Below, one piece after another: positions 21,563-32,887 of a stretch of DNA of 64,000 nucleotides (the first letter of the stretch is position 1; each line of letters starts with the position of its first letter). The position numbers and the translations under genes were made by a program. Under the pieces are notes generated by a model. That model was not told the DNA's origin. It worked only from the letters and a program-made list of their open reading frames with translations, and did no database searches. This DNA is from Sepioteuthis lessoniana (lineage: Eukaryota > Mollusca > Cephalopoda > Myopsida > Loliginidae). The stretch is taken from positions 26,230,124 to 26,294,123 of the forward strand of contig OY757916.1 of the NCBI GenBank assembly GCA_963585895.1, read 5' to 3'.

Positions 21563-21994
21563 GTTAATGTCAAAAGTTTTATTTCAGATAATTCAGTTAG
21601 CATATGTACACAGGTTAGATGTCAAAACAGTTCTATTTTGAACAATTCAGTTTACCATGAGTATGCAGTTAAAATGTCAAAACAGTTCTATTTTAAACAA
21701 TTCAGTTTAGCATAAATATGCAGTTTAAATGCCAAAAAAATGACCTCAAGAAACCACGGTTTAGTTGTATTTCACCCATAGATAGGACCCTTATCAGGTG
21801 CTATCACTCCGGGCCAGAGAGGACCTTGGAGTGATGGCAATGAAGGGGTACCCCACATTCCCCAAAGCTCCAGCATTACAAGAGCATCACCATGAGATTG
21901 TTTTGTGTCATATCCTGGACAGTTGTTGAGCGGGTCTTACCCCTCTGCAGTGAAGCGGCTGGTGTATTCTACAGCTCCAGCTGACTGGGCAAAC
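21563..21994 (-). mobile_element. L-element, partial second copy
   Basis: Body repeats from 21570, conserved block from CCTTATCAGGTGCTATCACT and head ending AGCTGACTGGGC. It is arranged head to tail with the previous copy, suggesting tandem duplication or template switching. Confidence 0.75.
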
Positions 21995-22260
21995 TGAAAA
22001 ATCAAATTATTTAAAAGTCAGATTGTTCAATATGAACGTGTAATTTAAATGAACATTTTAATTCATAGATTATGAAAATATCTAATTTTTTTCTTTAATT
22101 CAAAAAATCTTTTTCATATTGAATATATTGATTTTCAAGTCTTCATTTTTTTTAAGATTATTTTTATAATGTATCATAGCAGCAGCCTGCGCTAACTACA
22201 TTGATATCAACGATAATGTTATACCGAGTTTTTTTTTTTATAGAAAAAATCTTTTTACAT

Positions 22261-22633
22261 CTTGACATTAAAGTTAGCATTTAAAAGGTCTAAATTTTCC
22301 ATAGAAAAAAATACTGTATCATCATCTGTGATATCCACTCAGTAGCTAAGGTTTATTTCAATATCTTGCCATTTCCTTTCATCTAGAAATTAGGAGAGAA
22401 TTATACTGTTTCACAACTTTTGAAACAAAATGATTTGGCACAAATCAAGGAGCACAAATGATAGTTATAGAAATAATATTTATTGATTAATAAAAGGATA
22501 ATGTCTTAGGATTAGTAATTATTTAGTTTCCAACATGAACTAAAAATGTCAAGAGGAACCCTGGATTACATGCTCTAGAATGTTTTTTATCATTTATTTG
22601 AAGGTACTGTTAAAAGTGACTTGCAAACATGTG
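22261..22633 (+). repeat. Duplicated segment, copy 1 (copy 2 at 32116-32487)
   Basis: Collinear with 32116-32487 at well over 90 percent identity by eye, with a single one-base indel (AACTTTTGAAAC versus AACTTTGAAAC). A short post-insertion block at 23207-23252 matches 32563-32606. A LINE 3' end separates the two parts in this copy. Confidence 0.85.
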
Positions 22634-23205
22634 CATTTGGGTCGCATCAACCGAAAAGGACATCGACACGAGGTTAATGAAAGCATGGACAGCTATCAAT
22701 AGGCTATCTATTATATGGAAATCAGACCTAACCGATAAAATGAAACGCAGTTTCTTCCAGGCAGTGGTCGCATCGATACTGCTATATGGATGCACTACAT
22801 GGACTCTAACAAAATGGCTGGAGAAGAAGCTAGATGGCAATTACACAAGAATGCTGCAAGCAATCTTGAACAAGTCCTGGCGGCAACACCCCACAAGATA
22901 CCAACTGTACGGCTACCTGCCTCCTATCATGAAAACTATTCAAGTTAGACAAACCAGACATGCAGGACACCGCTGGAGAAGCAGGGACGAACTCATAAGT
23001 GATGTACTCTTATGGACCCCCACACATGGCCGTGCAAGAGCAGGACGACCAGCACAAACATATATTCAGCAACTATGTGAGGATACGGGATGTTGTCCTG
23101 AGGACCTGCCTAGGGTGATAAACGATAGGGAGAAGTGGTGAGAGAGGGTCAGGGATATCCGTGCTACCAGCACGACATGATGATAATGATGATGATGATG
23201 ATGAT
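22634..23205 (+). pseudogene. LINE reverse transcriptase C-terminal end, 5' truncated
   Basis: The frame from 22637 reads ASTEKDIDTRLMKAWTAINR, SFFQAVVASILLYGCTTWT, KKLDGNYTRMLQAILNKSWR, ISDVLLWTPTHGRARAGRP and YIQQLCEDTGCCPEDLPR, the thumb and connection region of a non-LTR retrotransposon. Translation stops at TGG-TGA (23136-23141). One C-to-T change there, from CGA, explains it, since the frame continues ERVRDIRATSTT to a TGA at 23178-23180. The (GAT)n tail at 23181-23205 is the LINE 3' tail. The 5' truncation is typical of target-primed insertion. Confidence 0.8.
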
Positions 23206-23329
23206 CTTTAAAAGTACCAAAAGCTTGAAAGTTCTTGACCAGCTTGAAAATTGGATTTTCAAATCTACATTTTGCTTTTTTTTTTATAATTCTGTGATGT
23301 ATCGCAGTAGCACTGTTCATTTATCAATT

Positions 23330-24088
23330 TGATATCAACGATAATGTAATACCATTGAAAAGATCTTTTTACTAAAAAGAAAAAAAAACCAACCTTTTCC
23401 TTATCTTTGAAACAGATCCTTACAAGTATGGTCTTTGGTAGTGAAAACGGTTGAGGTACTTTCAAAGAAATATCACCTTGAATTTTTTTAGTAGCATAGT
23501 CTGCCGGATGATGAACAGTGTCTTATGTAGTCCGCTTCTTGAAAAACATTACCCACACTTGATCTCTAATCATCAGCTGAGTAAGTTTATGAATAAGTAA
23601 TTGTTGCTAATTTTGTAAATATTCATCAACGTTAATACACAATATTTTCACTCTCTCCTGAAGATTATCTAAAATAAAGTAAATAGACTTACTATCGTTT
23701 ATTTATTTGTTTTAGTAATGTTTATCCTAAAGGGAAACAGTAAGACACTTACTACAGAAAGATAAATTTGCAATAAAAATATATCACTGAAAAAATCATT
23801 GAAGAAAGAATATTCACTCTCTCGGTTTCTGAAATGTTTGAAGGAAATAGGTGGAGGTGGATGGGACTTAAGGGCAAAAAGTAAAGGAATCCCACTGTGA
23901 TGTTCTTTCCATTTAAATCAATAGGATTTTTTTCAATAAACACCTTAAGGTATTTTTCTAAATGGTTCTTTATTTGTAAAATCTATCCTATACAAGTATA
24001 CTTTAAGTCATTTCTTTTGGTTGTTAAATAATTGTGCTTATATCAACCTTGAGTTCATAGAGACCAATGCCTCTTCTTACCTGCTCCA
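23330..24088. other. Spacer, no gene seen
   Basis: AT-rich. 23290-23380 resembles 22166-22260 (TATCAACGATAATG), a small local duplication. No frame is supported. Confidence 0.4.
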
Positions 24089-24089
24089 G

Positions 24090-24600
24090 GAACTACATTA
24101 GAATTCTGCACGCTGTTTTGAACAAATCCTGAACACTGCACCTGATAAACAGCAGCTGTACAACCACTTACTCCCCATCTCACAAACCATCCAAGTAAGA
24201 CAACCACTGCCAGTGAAGATAGGACAAACTCAGACCCCTCTATATGAACCCACCTGTGTTGGCCAATTGATGAAAACTCACATTTGTCAGGTCTGTGGAC
24301 ACTGGATACTCTTTAGGGGACTTACCAAGAGCAATTGTGAAAACTCTCATTTATCAAGTCTGTGGACACTGCATACTCTTTAGAGGACTTATCAAGAGCA
24401 ATGGTGAAAACTCACATTTGTCAGGTCTGTGGACATTGAATACTCTCTAAAGGATATATCAAGAGCAATGGTGAAAACTCACATTTGTCAGGTCTGTGGA
24501 CACTGGATACTCTCTAGAAGACTTATCAAGAGCAATGAGAAAGTGTCAAAGGAATCTGTACTGTCAGTACAACCTGATGATCATCATCCTTATCATCAAT
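24090..24600 (+). pseudogene. Decayed LINE 3' end with internal 67-bp tandem repeat
   Basis: 24090-24235 aligns with the 22.6-kb LINE (GTTTTGAACAAATCCTGAAC, CAGCAGCTGTACAACCACTT, AGTAAGACAACCACTGCC) with frameshifts. The segment equivalent to the YIQQLCEDTG...DLPR codons is then present four times as a 67-bp unit starting at 24272, 24339, 24406 and 24473. The LINE end (CTGTCAGTACAACCTGATGA) follows at 24560. Confidence 0.7.
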
Positions 24601-24939
24601 CAGGAAAAGAAATTATATTCATCAATTGTTTATCAGAAATGCATAAACATCAAAACCACTTTTTCACAGTGAATGAGGGGGTGCTTAAAATATAACCAGT
24701 TGTTGTCTACATTTTGGATGCTTGGCAATATAACTACCAGGGATTATCAGGATTTGTTGCCATTGGTAAAAAGATAATCAACAAATATCTTAGGGAAGGA
24801 ATTAATGTTAGGTGATTTTGTGTTGCTGGGTCTCATTAAAAGTTGCCTGAGATAAAGACAAGACGAAGAGATATCAACAAGTTGAAAGTAAAGGAAGAAA
24901 TCAGACAGGTGATCCAAGAAAACATACTAATCACTAATA

Positions 24940-25600
24940 AGTGTTTCAGCCTCCCTGAAGACCAGTCTCAAATCAGGAAGATATGATATAGTGGATAAAG
25001 GTATTACGAGTGTTTCGGCAAATTGTAGCCAGGTGGGAAAAGGGCAATTTTGCTAGCTTTGAAATTTAAGCTCCTTACTAGTCCTCAGCTGGTTATTAAC
25101 TTGCAAACGATTCTTTTAAAAAATCCCCAAATCTCCTTTGTTTCTCACTTTTACTATAAGAGTTCTTGTCATAGACCCTTTATTGTCAGATGGACATTAC
25201 ATTCACCAGGAGTGGGAAGGCGGATACAACATTACCATATGGTTAAAAAAATTGCTGCCGCACATTCTTGATATTTAAATCATTATTAATGTTTCAGACT
25301 CCCTTTAGTCCAGTCTCAAATCTGAAACATATGAAGTGATATTTTTTGAGTCAATAAAGAAAACATTGTCTTGCTTCAGAAATTGTAGCCCTGCCCCAAT
25401 AGACTGTGGGTGGTTTCAATAGCTCTAAAATTTAAGCTCCTTTCTTGTCCTCTGACAGTCACTGTCTTACTGACCCTTTAAGAAATCCTCAACTCTTAGG
25501 TGACTGTTTCTCACACTTTCCATGAGGGTTTTGATGGTTGACTTTTGTCGTTGGTTACCAGGTTCATCTGGAGTGGGAAAACCGTGACTACATTAAAGGG
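24940..25600. repeat. Diverged tandem duplication, unit about 345 bp
   Basis: GTGTTTCAGCCTCCCTGAAG / ATGTTTCAGACTCCCTTTAG, ATTGTAGCC, TTAAGCTCCTT, TGTTTCTCAC and GGAGTGGGAA recur in order in 24948-25235 and 25290-25580. No coding content. Confidence 0.6.
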
Positions 25601-25710
25601 ATTTCTGTGAAGAAAGAAAGTCAGAAAAGGAACCCAATGAATCTATTTTCACATGATGAAAATTTTTTTATCCTTTTTATTTATTTATTTCTCAACAAAT
25701 CTAATGAAAG

Positions 25711-26240
25711 TGTCATATCGTGGTAAGGAAGAGACACACAGTGAAATAGAGAGTATATATTTATCAACTCTAGTGGTACAGTCCAACAAATATCATAAGT
25801 CTTGCGCTGTTGGAGTCATGTCCAAAGTTGGTCTTACTACTGACCGAGATCTTACAGAACCCTTGTACTTAAAAAACACTTCTTTTATACCTTCGTAGCA
25901 CTGGAAGTCACATGGTACAAGCCACTATACAACAGTTAGATAGGATAATAACTTGTTGCAAACAAACGATTGTAGACAAGAATGAAGTGTGTTCTCTATC
26001 GGAGGAACTATTAAGCTGTTGTATCATGGTAAGGAAGAGATACGCAGTGAAAAAAAGAGTTAATTATTTATTAACTAAAGTGGTACAGTTCAACAAATAT
26101 TATAAGTCACGCGCTGTGAGTGTTATGTCTGAAGTTGGTCTTACTACTGACCGAGATATTGCAGAACACTCATGCTTAAGAAATACGTCTTTTAGACCAC
26201 TGTGATACCAGAAGTTACATGGTACGAGCCACTATACAAA
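25711..26240 (-). mobile_element. Two 224-bp LTR-like repeats in tandem (TRIM-like)
   Basis: Direct repeats at 25711-25934 and 26017-26240, each 224 bp and separated by 82 bp. On the minus strand they run TGTTGTATAGTGGCT to GATAYRACA (TG...CA ends). The 25711 copy has a TATAAAA box (near 25885 on the plus strand as TTTTATA). A third copy is at 63252-63508. No primer-binding site or polypurine tract is obvious in the 82 bp, so a pair of recombined solo LTRs is as likely as a miniature LTR element. Confidence 0.5.
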
Positions 26241-26264
26241 TGGTTTTACCCTAAAAAGGGAAGA

Positions 26265-26345
26265 AGCAGATAATATGCCACAGAAACTATCGTGGATGCA
26301 GTCTATGCAGATGATCTACTGCTTCTTGTAAATACACCTGTTCTT
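26265..26345 (+). pseudogene. LINE reverse transcriptase YADD fragment
   Basis: 26280-26339 translates TETIVDAVYADDLLLLVNTP. YADD at 26304-26315 is the catalytic motif of reverse transcriptase. No flanking domain survives. Confidence 0.7.
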
Positions 26346-26516
26346 TTTTGTAAGGCAGTTCTTTTGGTTTATGGATGCAGATAGAGCCATAATAGGGGTT
26401 CAATAGAATCATAAAGGGATCAACCCCTTTATGCTGCATATAAATGATGCGTTTAAGATCATTAGAAACAATTCATTATGTGGCACTAATATGTATACAG
26501 AAGACTATTGTGGTTT

Positions 26517-26640
26517 CAGTTTCTTTGTTTAATGGCATATCAACCTTTTTAGGTTATTTAATGCCAAAGCCATTCTTCTAGAAGAACAGTAGTGGTACTA
26601 TTTAGCCCATAGCTGGGAGGATAAGGGGGTAAAAGACTGT
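26517..26640 (-). mobile_element. SINE-B tail half
   Basis: Module M (ATGGCATATCAACCTTTTTA, GGTTATTTAATGCCAAAGCC) plus TTCTTCTAGAAGAACAGTAG and TTTAGCCCATAGCTGGGAGG. Confidence 0.75.
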
Positions 26641-26873
26641 TTTGTGTGTTTCTTACACAGCACAGAGGGAGAATTATTTAGTGAGGACTCAAGGCAGGTA
26701 ACACATTTCAGTACTGAGAGAGCTATTTATTGAAAGGTCTCAACATGACACTTGTTGAAGTGAATAGAATGGTTAGATGAGGTTATGTTTCATGTGTGGG
26801 TCATGGTAATCTTTTGATGGCTGTTTTTATTCCCATCTATAGAAGCCACCCTTGAGCAATATTGAATAAATGT

Positions 26874-27615
26874 TTTGTGGAGTGCTGCCTCCTGGACTTA
26901 TATTGCATACATGTATATACTGGATAAATACTGACACACTGATAAACGACGCATCAAGGACGCTGGAAGCCCAAAAATGCTATTCCAAGGTGATACACCG
27001 GAAGGAAGTGACACATTCCAATGGCCAGTAATCGAAAGAGATCGCGTGGGCAGATTAAGGCTTATGATATGGGACAAGGTGAAGGTCCCATTGTGCCACT
27101 ACAGTGATGCACCGGAAGAGAGTAACCTCTGAACTGCATGACAGTTATTTCCGCTTGATGACGATTAAACATTCGATTTCAAAGATCCATTGGCGATCGT
27201 GTTGGCATTGAATTATTATATAATTGAGTTGAGTTTGGGTCCCAGAGCAGTTGCCAGCAGAATTCCAGACAGTAGAGACCAGATGTGGTAGGGAAAGCCA
27301 CACCTGACCGAGGGGGTCCTCGGAAACCCCCGATGGAGTTAACCCCAGCATCAGGAGAACAAGAAAGACACAACGTGACGGTCATAACAGTGGGGTCAAA
27401 ATATGAAGTTTATGTTTGGTCTCCAGCACCCTCTCACATGCAAACCTTGAACAACCCTTTTCGAACCTTACAAATAAAGTGAGAGGTGAATATTTGTAAA
27501 GAAGTCTTCTTGCGTCTTCCTTCCAGCGTCCTTGATGCGTCGTTTATCAGTGTGTCAGTATTTATCCAGTATATACATGTATGCAATATAAGTCCAGGAG
27601 GCAGCACTCCACAAA
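26874..27615. repeat. Perfect 96-bp inverted repeat around a 550-bp spacer
   Basis: Left arm 26874-26969 and right arm 27520-27615 are exact reverse complements by my reading (96 of 96). The right arm's outer end is LINE sequence that continues into the next feature; the left arm's outer end is not. The spacer contains GTGATACACCGGAAGGAAGT and GTGATGCACCGGAAGAGAGT, and a CpG-richer stretch at 27280-27380. Confidence 0.85.
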
Positions 27616-27893
27616 GCAGCAGCTGTACAACCATTTACCAGCCATCATAAAAACTATTCAAGTTAGACAAACCAGACATGCGGGACACTGCTGGAGAAGT
27701 AAGGACGAACTCATAAGTGACATACTCTTGTGGACTCCTTCACATGGACAAGCAAAGGTAGGACGACCAGCTAGAACCTACATACAACAGTTCTGTGCCC
27801 ATACAGGATGTAGCCTTGAAGATCTTCCAGGAAGTGATGGACAATAGAGAAGTCAGGAAGATCTGCACTGGTGGCGCAACAGGATGATGATGA
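27596..27893 (+). pseudogene. LINE 3' end copy
   Basis: Frame gives TIQVRQTRHAGHCWRSKDEL, ISDILLWTPSHGQAKVGRPA and RTYIQQFCAHTGCSLEDLP, then a frameshift, and ends at GGATGATGATGATG. Same family as the 22.6-kb copy. Confidence 0.75.
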
Positions 27894-28394
27894 TGTTGTG
27901 TCATGTGCATGTGTGTGCGGAGATATGCCCATTGTGTGAGTCTCTTATGCAACATATAAAATATATTGTTTGGAGCATTCAGTTAAGGCTCAATGCAGGT
28001 TATGCATATTGGAGTGAATTTTTGTTGATTGGTCTCTATGCAGCACTTGTTAAAGTTTGTAGGATGGATAGATGAGGGTTATGCTGCAGCACATGTGTTG
28101 ACATTGATAGGACAATAACTGGATTATGAATGAAGCTTCTATGAGTAAGTAACTTGTGAAATCGAGAAGAATGGCCGTGTGTATTAGCTGATGATGCCAC
28201 ACGATGGAGTTCATAAGTAGCCATGTTGAAAGTCCATCATGCATGCTTCTTGCTTTTCTCTCTTTTCTTTGATATTGTTCAAATTGAAACTTTTATTCCT
28301 CCTTGTTCAAGCTCTGTTAGTTTCATGCCTTTATTAAAAATAACTACTTGACTTATAAAATGTGGCCTGATAACTATTTTTTAACAGCTCATCA

Positions 28395-28475
28395 CATTAA
28401 CACACAGGCACACCGACACAGACACATACACATGTACACATGTATATACACACACACAAATACACACAAAGGTGT

Positions 28476-28515
<40 letters not shown>

Positions 28516-29230
28516 TCATTTACACACACTTACACACACAAACATACACACACATTTGCACATGCACACACACACACACACAAACATACGCACACATTTG
28601 CACATGCACACACACACACACACAAACATACTCACACAAATGCATACATACACATGCACTCACACATTTGGAGTTTCACACAAATATTCATACTGAAACA
28701 TACACACTAACATGCACATTCACGTGCACACATGTACATGCAAGCGCACACACAAATGCACATACACAGTTTCACATGCACACAAACATACCCGCACACT
28801 TGTACATGCTCACAAATGCACACCCACACCCACACCCATGCACACACCCATGCTCATGTGTACATACAAATATACACATAATTGCACCCCCATGTGTGTG
28901 TACACACATGTGTGTACACCCCCACATACACATGAACATACACATGCACATATGTACATGTGTGCTCACACACACTTACATATTCACATAAACATATGCA
29001 CATGCACACACACAAGCATACACACACAAATGCATATGCACATATACACACATACACCCTTGCACCCTTACACACACATACATGCACATACACATGCACA
29101 TATGTACATAGAAATACAGGCATAAATGCACACACACATGTGAGCACACCCATATACACACTTGCACAGTCACACAAACATATGCACACACTTGCACATG
29201 CACATACACACAAACATACACATACAAATG

Positions 29231-29264
<34 letters not shown>

Positions 29265-29272
29265 TATGCATA
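28395..29272. repeat. CA-rich imperfect low-complexity tract, about 880 bp
   Basis: Mainly CACA with GCA, TACA and ATGCACA words. Subrepeats of 45-50 bp (CACACACATTTGCACATGCA) are visible at 28545-28630. It opens long His-Thr frames on one strand and Cys-Val frames on the other, which are not genes. Confidence 0.9.
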
Positions 29273-29669
29273 TGCACCATTTGAGTAGAAATAACTGCTT
29301 TTAAACATCAAGCTTTTAAATATCATACAACTCATTATTTGAAAGAATCCTTACACCATGTTAAACCACCCGGAAGATATTCTTCAAAAATGATTTTTCT
29401 GATGACTTTGCATTTTTTCATGGCTTCAATCCCTTCACTTCATTGTGATTGAATCATTCCAGCCTCCTGTGAGTATAAATCTTTCATTATGTACAAACCT
29501 GATATATGCAGGAAATGCAGACAAGAACCTGATGTTATAAATAAATGGAAATGTGTCTCCAAGAGTAACCCAAATGAGAAAATGAGTGAAATCGTCATCA
29601 GGCTTTTCAGAAATTTTTTCACAGTGTCAGGTGTTTGGCTAGAGTTCCACCACATTCATTTTCATCCGA

Positions 29670-30250
29670 TAACTGGAGTTTTTCAGAAAATTCTACTTCT
29701 AAATTGATGAATAGAGTTAGACAAAATCTATTCTTCATGAGCTTGGTTGATTTGTTAGTTGGTTGGTTGGTAATCTAGCTTTTTAGAAAATTCTTCTTCC
29801 AAATGGACAAATTCAGTTGGCTGAATCTATTCTCCATGGGCCTGGTTGTTTAGTTAGTTGGTTAGTTGGTTGTTTTTCAAACCCTTTTTTTTAATAAATT
29901 CTGCTTCCAAATGAACCACTTTAGATGAACAGAATCATTGCATGATAGTTGATTGGTTTTATAGATTTTTGGTTGGTTGGTTGGTTGGTTAGTTGGTTGG
30001 TTGGTTGGTTCTCTAGCATTTCAGAAAATTCTGCTTCCAAATGAACTTCTTCAGATTGGCAAAATAATTGCATGAGCTTGGTTGGTTGGTTGTTTGGTTG
30101 GTTTGTAGTTTTGTTGCTTGGTTTGTTTGTTGTTTGGTTGGTTTGTAGTTTTGCTGCTTGTTTTTTTTTTGTTTGTTGTTTGGTTCTTTCTCTAACATTT
30201 TAGAAAATTCTGCTTCCAAATGGAGCACTTCAGAATGACAGAATCCACAT
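29670..30250. repeat. Diverged tandem repeat with (GGTT)n spacers
   Basis: Five units of 110-160 bp share TTTTAGAAAATTCTGCTTCC, CAAATG and a following CAGAATC block. They are separated by variable (TTGG)n runs. Confidence 0.75.
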
Positions 30251-30419
30251 CATTATGACTTTGATTGTCAATTCTTATGATCAATTTTTAACCCAAATTG
30301 TCTATTGCTAATTAATGGTATTTTAAAGCTTAGTAAATTATTTTCCTTCAGTAGGAAGTACTAATACTTTTTTCCCTTCTGTGGCTCATTAATTAGCAGC
30401 TAAAATGAATAATGTGTTC

Positions 30420-30672
30420 TAAGATGATAATATAAGTAGACCTAAATTATTTGAAGTAAAACTTTGATCATATGCAGACAGCATAGAAACCAAATTCTGA
30501 TCCCTGGCAGAACTGCTAGAAGTGACATGAACAGATACAATACTCTGATCCCCAGATGAATTGATGGAAGTGGTACTTTGATCATTGGCAGAGTGCACAG
30601 AATCTATACTTTGGTCACTGGCAAAAATGCCAGGAATGACAACTTGACCACAAATTGGTTCATCTGTCACAG
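30420..30672 (-). other. Open frame with degenerate Asp-Gln-Ser repeat, possible exon
   Basis: An 83-residue minus-strand frame in which DQSIDSVHS, DQSTTSINS, DQSIVSVHV, DQNLVSMLS and DQSFTSNN recur about every 12-15 residues. The start Met (30661-30663) is immediately preceded by a splice-acceptor-like CAACTGTGACAG. An exon of a larger protein is possible, but no partner exon or donor is convincing. A decayed minisatellite is the alternative. Confidence 0.25.
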
Positions 30673-30679
30673 TTGTGAA

Positions 30680-30945
30680 GATAATAAGTATTGAAAGATC
30701 GGAAAAAAGTAGGTTTTAAAATGTTTTTTGAATGTAGCAGCATAACAGAATAAATTGAAAGGAAAACATTTTGTTGATTCATTCCATAACAGGTTAGGTG
30801 TTTTACGATTAATAATTTTTACATTGTGATATGATTGTTTGATTATTGCTAAAATGGAAAACTATCAAAAATGATTTATTAAGAAGAATATAGAGAGAAT
30901 TTAATGTTTTAATGTATGAAATAAAAAGCAATATATCATATACAT

Positions 30946-30984
<39 letters not shown>

Positions 30985-32110
30985 AATTTTATCAAACAAG
31001 TGGAAACATGAGTGATACCTTGTCCTCATCAGCTACCAACCAGGGGTGATACTACAGTTTTGGTGGCTAAGGCGGTACAGCCACCCCTGGTGTCACAAGC
31101 AACTTTTGCCACCAGACAGGGTACAAAAACAAACAAAATGAAGGTTCCTCTTTGCAGCTTAAGTTCATAATGGTGTTAAAGGTGTTTGCTTTCAGATGTT
31201 AATAACATGTTTGTAAAAATCATTATAACAATCACTCATATAACATGTACCTTTCACTTGTGCATGTTAAGCCGTGGTGTTGTGCAAATTTCATTTTTGT
31301 CACTTTTTTAGTTTTCCTTTTTTGCCTCTTTTCCATATATATATATATATATATATATAAGGTGGTTGTTTTATTATATTTATTTCCTTATGCAAAGTGT
31401 AACAGAAAGAGCTACCACATTTTAAACTATGACCTATATGATGCAAGGAAGTTTAGACACATGGTAATCGTAGCTCTATTTGTCTTACCATTTTTTTTTA
31501 CATACAATCAGTTACAGTAATGTCTTGTACCAGTGCACATTGTGCGCATTATGCATTTGCCTGTGAAATTTTTAAAGACTGGTAAATTGGTAATTGCTCA
31601 CTTCATGTTCCATCTGAATAATGCTGTTTTGGATTAAAAAAATCGATACTGCTCTGGGTTGAAAATTCTATCTATGTAGCAATTACAGATTTCCCAGTCT
31701 TAGAAAAAAAAAAACCTTTCAACAACAACTAATCATATTTGAAAAAAGTGGTAAGACATTAGCGTGAAATGTAATTTTTTGCTGGACTCTGTTGTGTCAA
31801 TATGTAAGAGTTTATTGGAGAATGTTAATCATTTCACTATTTCTTCACCAGCAGTGTCCAATGAGTCTTGTTCACATTTCTAGAAATGTTTGTGTGATGG
31901 GAGGAAAGTAGCAATACAACTTTTGTCTCATAGGATGCTGCTTCTAGGATTTACTCGAACCCAAATTTAGAGTCCTTGTGTTGTTCCTTTCTTTAAGAGT
32001 TTCATTAGAGCAAAGTAGTTAAAGCATACGGAAGTACGTACACAGCTACATCTTGGAAGATAGTGTCACAAGTCTCTCAAAGCTTAAACTAAATTTTCAA
32101 TAAAAACTAG
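30680..32110. other. Spacer with two (TA)n runs, no gene seen
   Basis: (TA)n at 30940-30985 and 31335-31360. 31020-31110 contains a GC-richer imperfect hairpin (CAGGGGTGATAC / GCCACCCCTGG). 31925-31960 resembles a scrap of the LINE 3' region in reverse (GATGCTGCTTCTAGGATT). Confidence 0.4.
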
Positions 32111-32115
32111 CCATT

Positions 32116-32606
32116 CTTGACATTAAAGTCAGCATTTAAAAGGTCTATATTTTCCATAGAAAAAAATGCTGTATCATGACCCGAGATATCCACTCAGTAG
32201 CTAAGGTTTATTTCAATATCTTGCCATTTCCTTTCATCTAGAAATTAGGAGAGAACTATACTGTTTCACAACTTTGAAACAAAATGATTTGGCACAAATC
32301 AAGGAGCACAAATGATAGTCATAGAAATAATATTTATTGATAGATAAAAGGACAATGTCTTAGGATTAGTAATTATTTAGTTTCCAACATGAACTAAAAA
32401 TGTTGAGAGGAACCCTGGATTACATGCTCTAGAATGTTTTTTACTGTTTATTTGAAGGTACTGTTAAAAGTGACTTGCAAACATGTGTTGATAACATGTG
32501 AACCTTCCTCCAGGGCGATTGGATGTCCAGATAGTGAGGAACCCACTGAACTATAATTTTCAAAAGTTCCAAAAACTTGAAAGTTCTTGACCAGCTTGAA
32601 AATCTG
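32116..32606 (+). repeat. Duplicated segment, copy 2
   Basis: Matches 22261-22633, then has 70 bp (GTTGATAACATGTGAACCTT...) where copy 1 carries the LINE, then matches 23207-23252 again. It approximates the pre-insertion allele of copy 1. Confidence 0.85.
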
Positions 32607-32887
32607 ACTCCTGTTTAAAAATGTGTTGAAATTGAACCTCCTACTGTAACTTGCTTGAACAATCTTAATAGACTTAGTTTCGATATATATGGCTTCACGA
32701 AAAGATCTTCAGTTCCATTATCCAAGGTATGATTTTTGCAACATTTGATTAGATATATTAAAATGGTAATGATTTTCCTGTAATAATCAGAAAAGAGAAA
32801 AAAAAATGAAATCAACTGAGAAGATCTGATTGGCTGCTTCTTTGTTACAATGTTTGTCAAACACTCTGTGCTCATTAAAAATAGGGG

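Noticed and set aside
28348..29335. Long His-Thr and Cys-Val frames, possible metal-binding protein
   Set aside because: They come from a CA-rich tract read in several frames on both strands.
29489..29707. Possible zinc-binding Cys-x-x-Cys frame (CRKCRQEP)
   Set aside because: Only two or three Cys, no spacing pattern of a known finger, and it runs into the GGTT tandem repeat.
31000..31040. Hammerhead core CTGATGA on the minus strand near 31020
   Set aside because: No GAAA block or stem II partner follows in the correct order on that strand.
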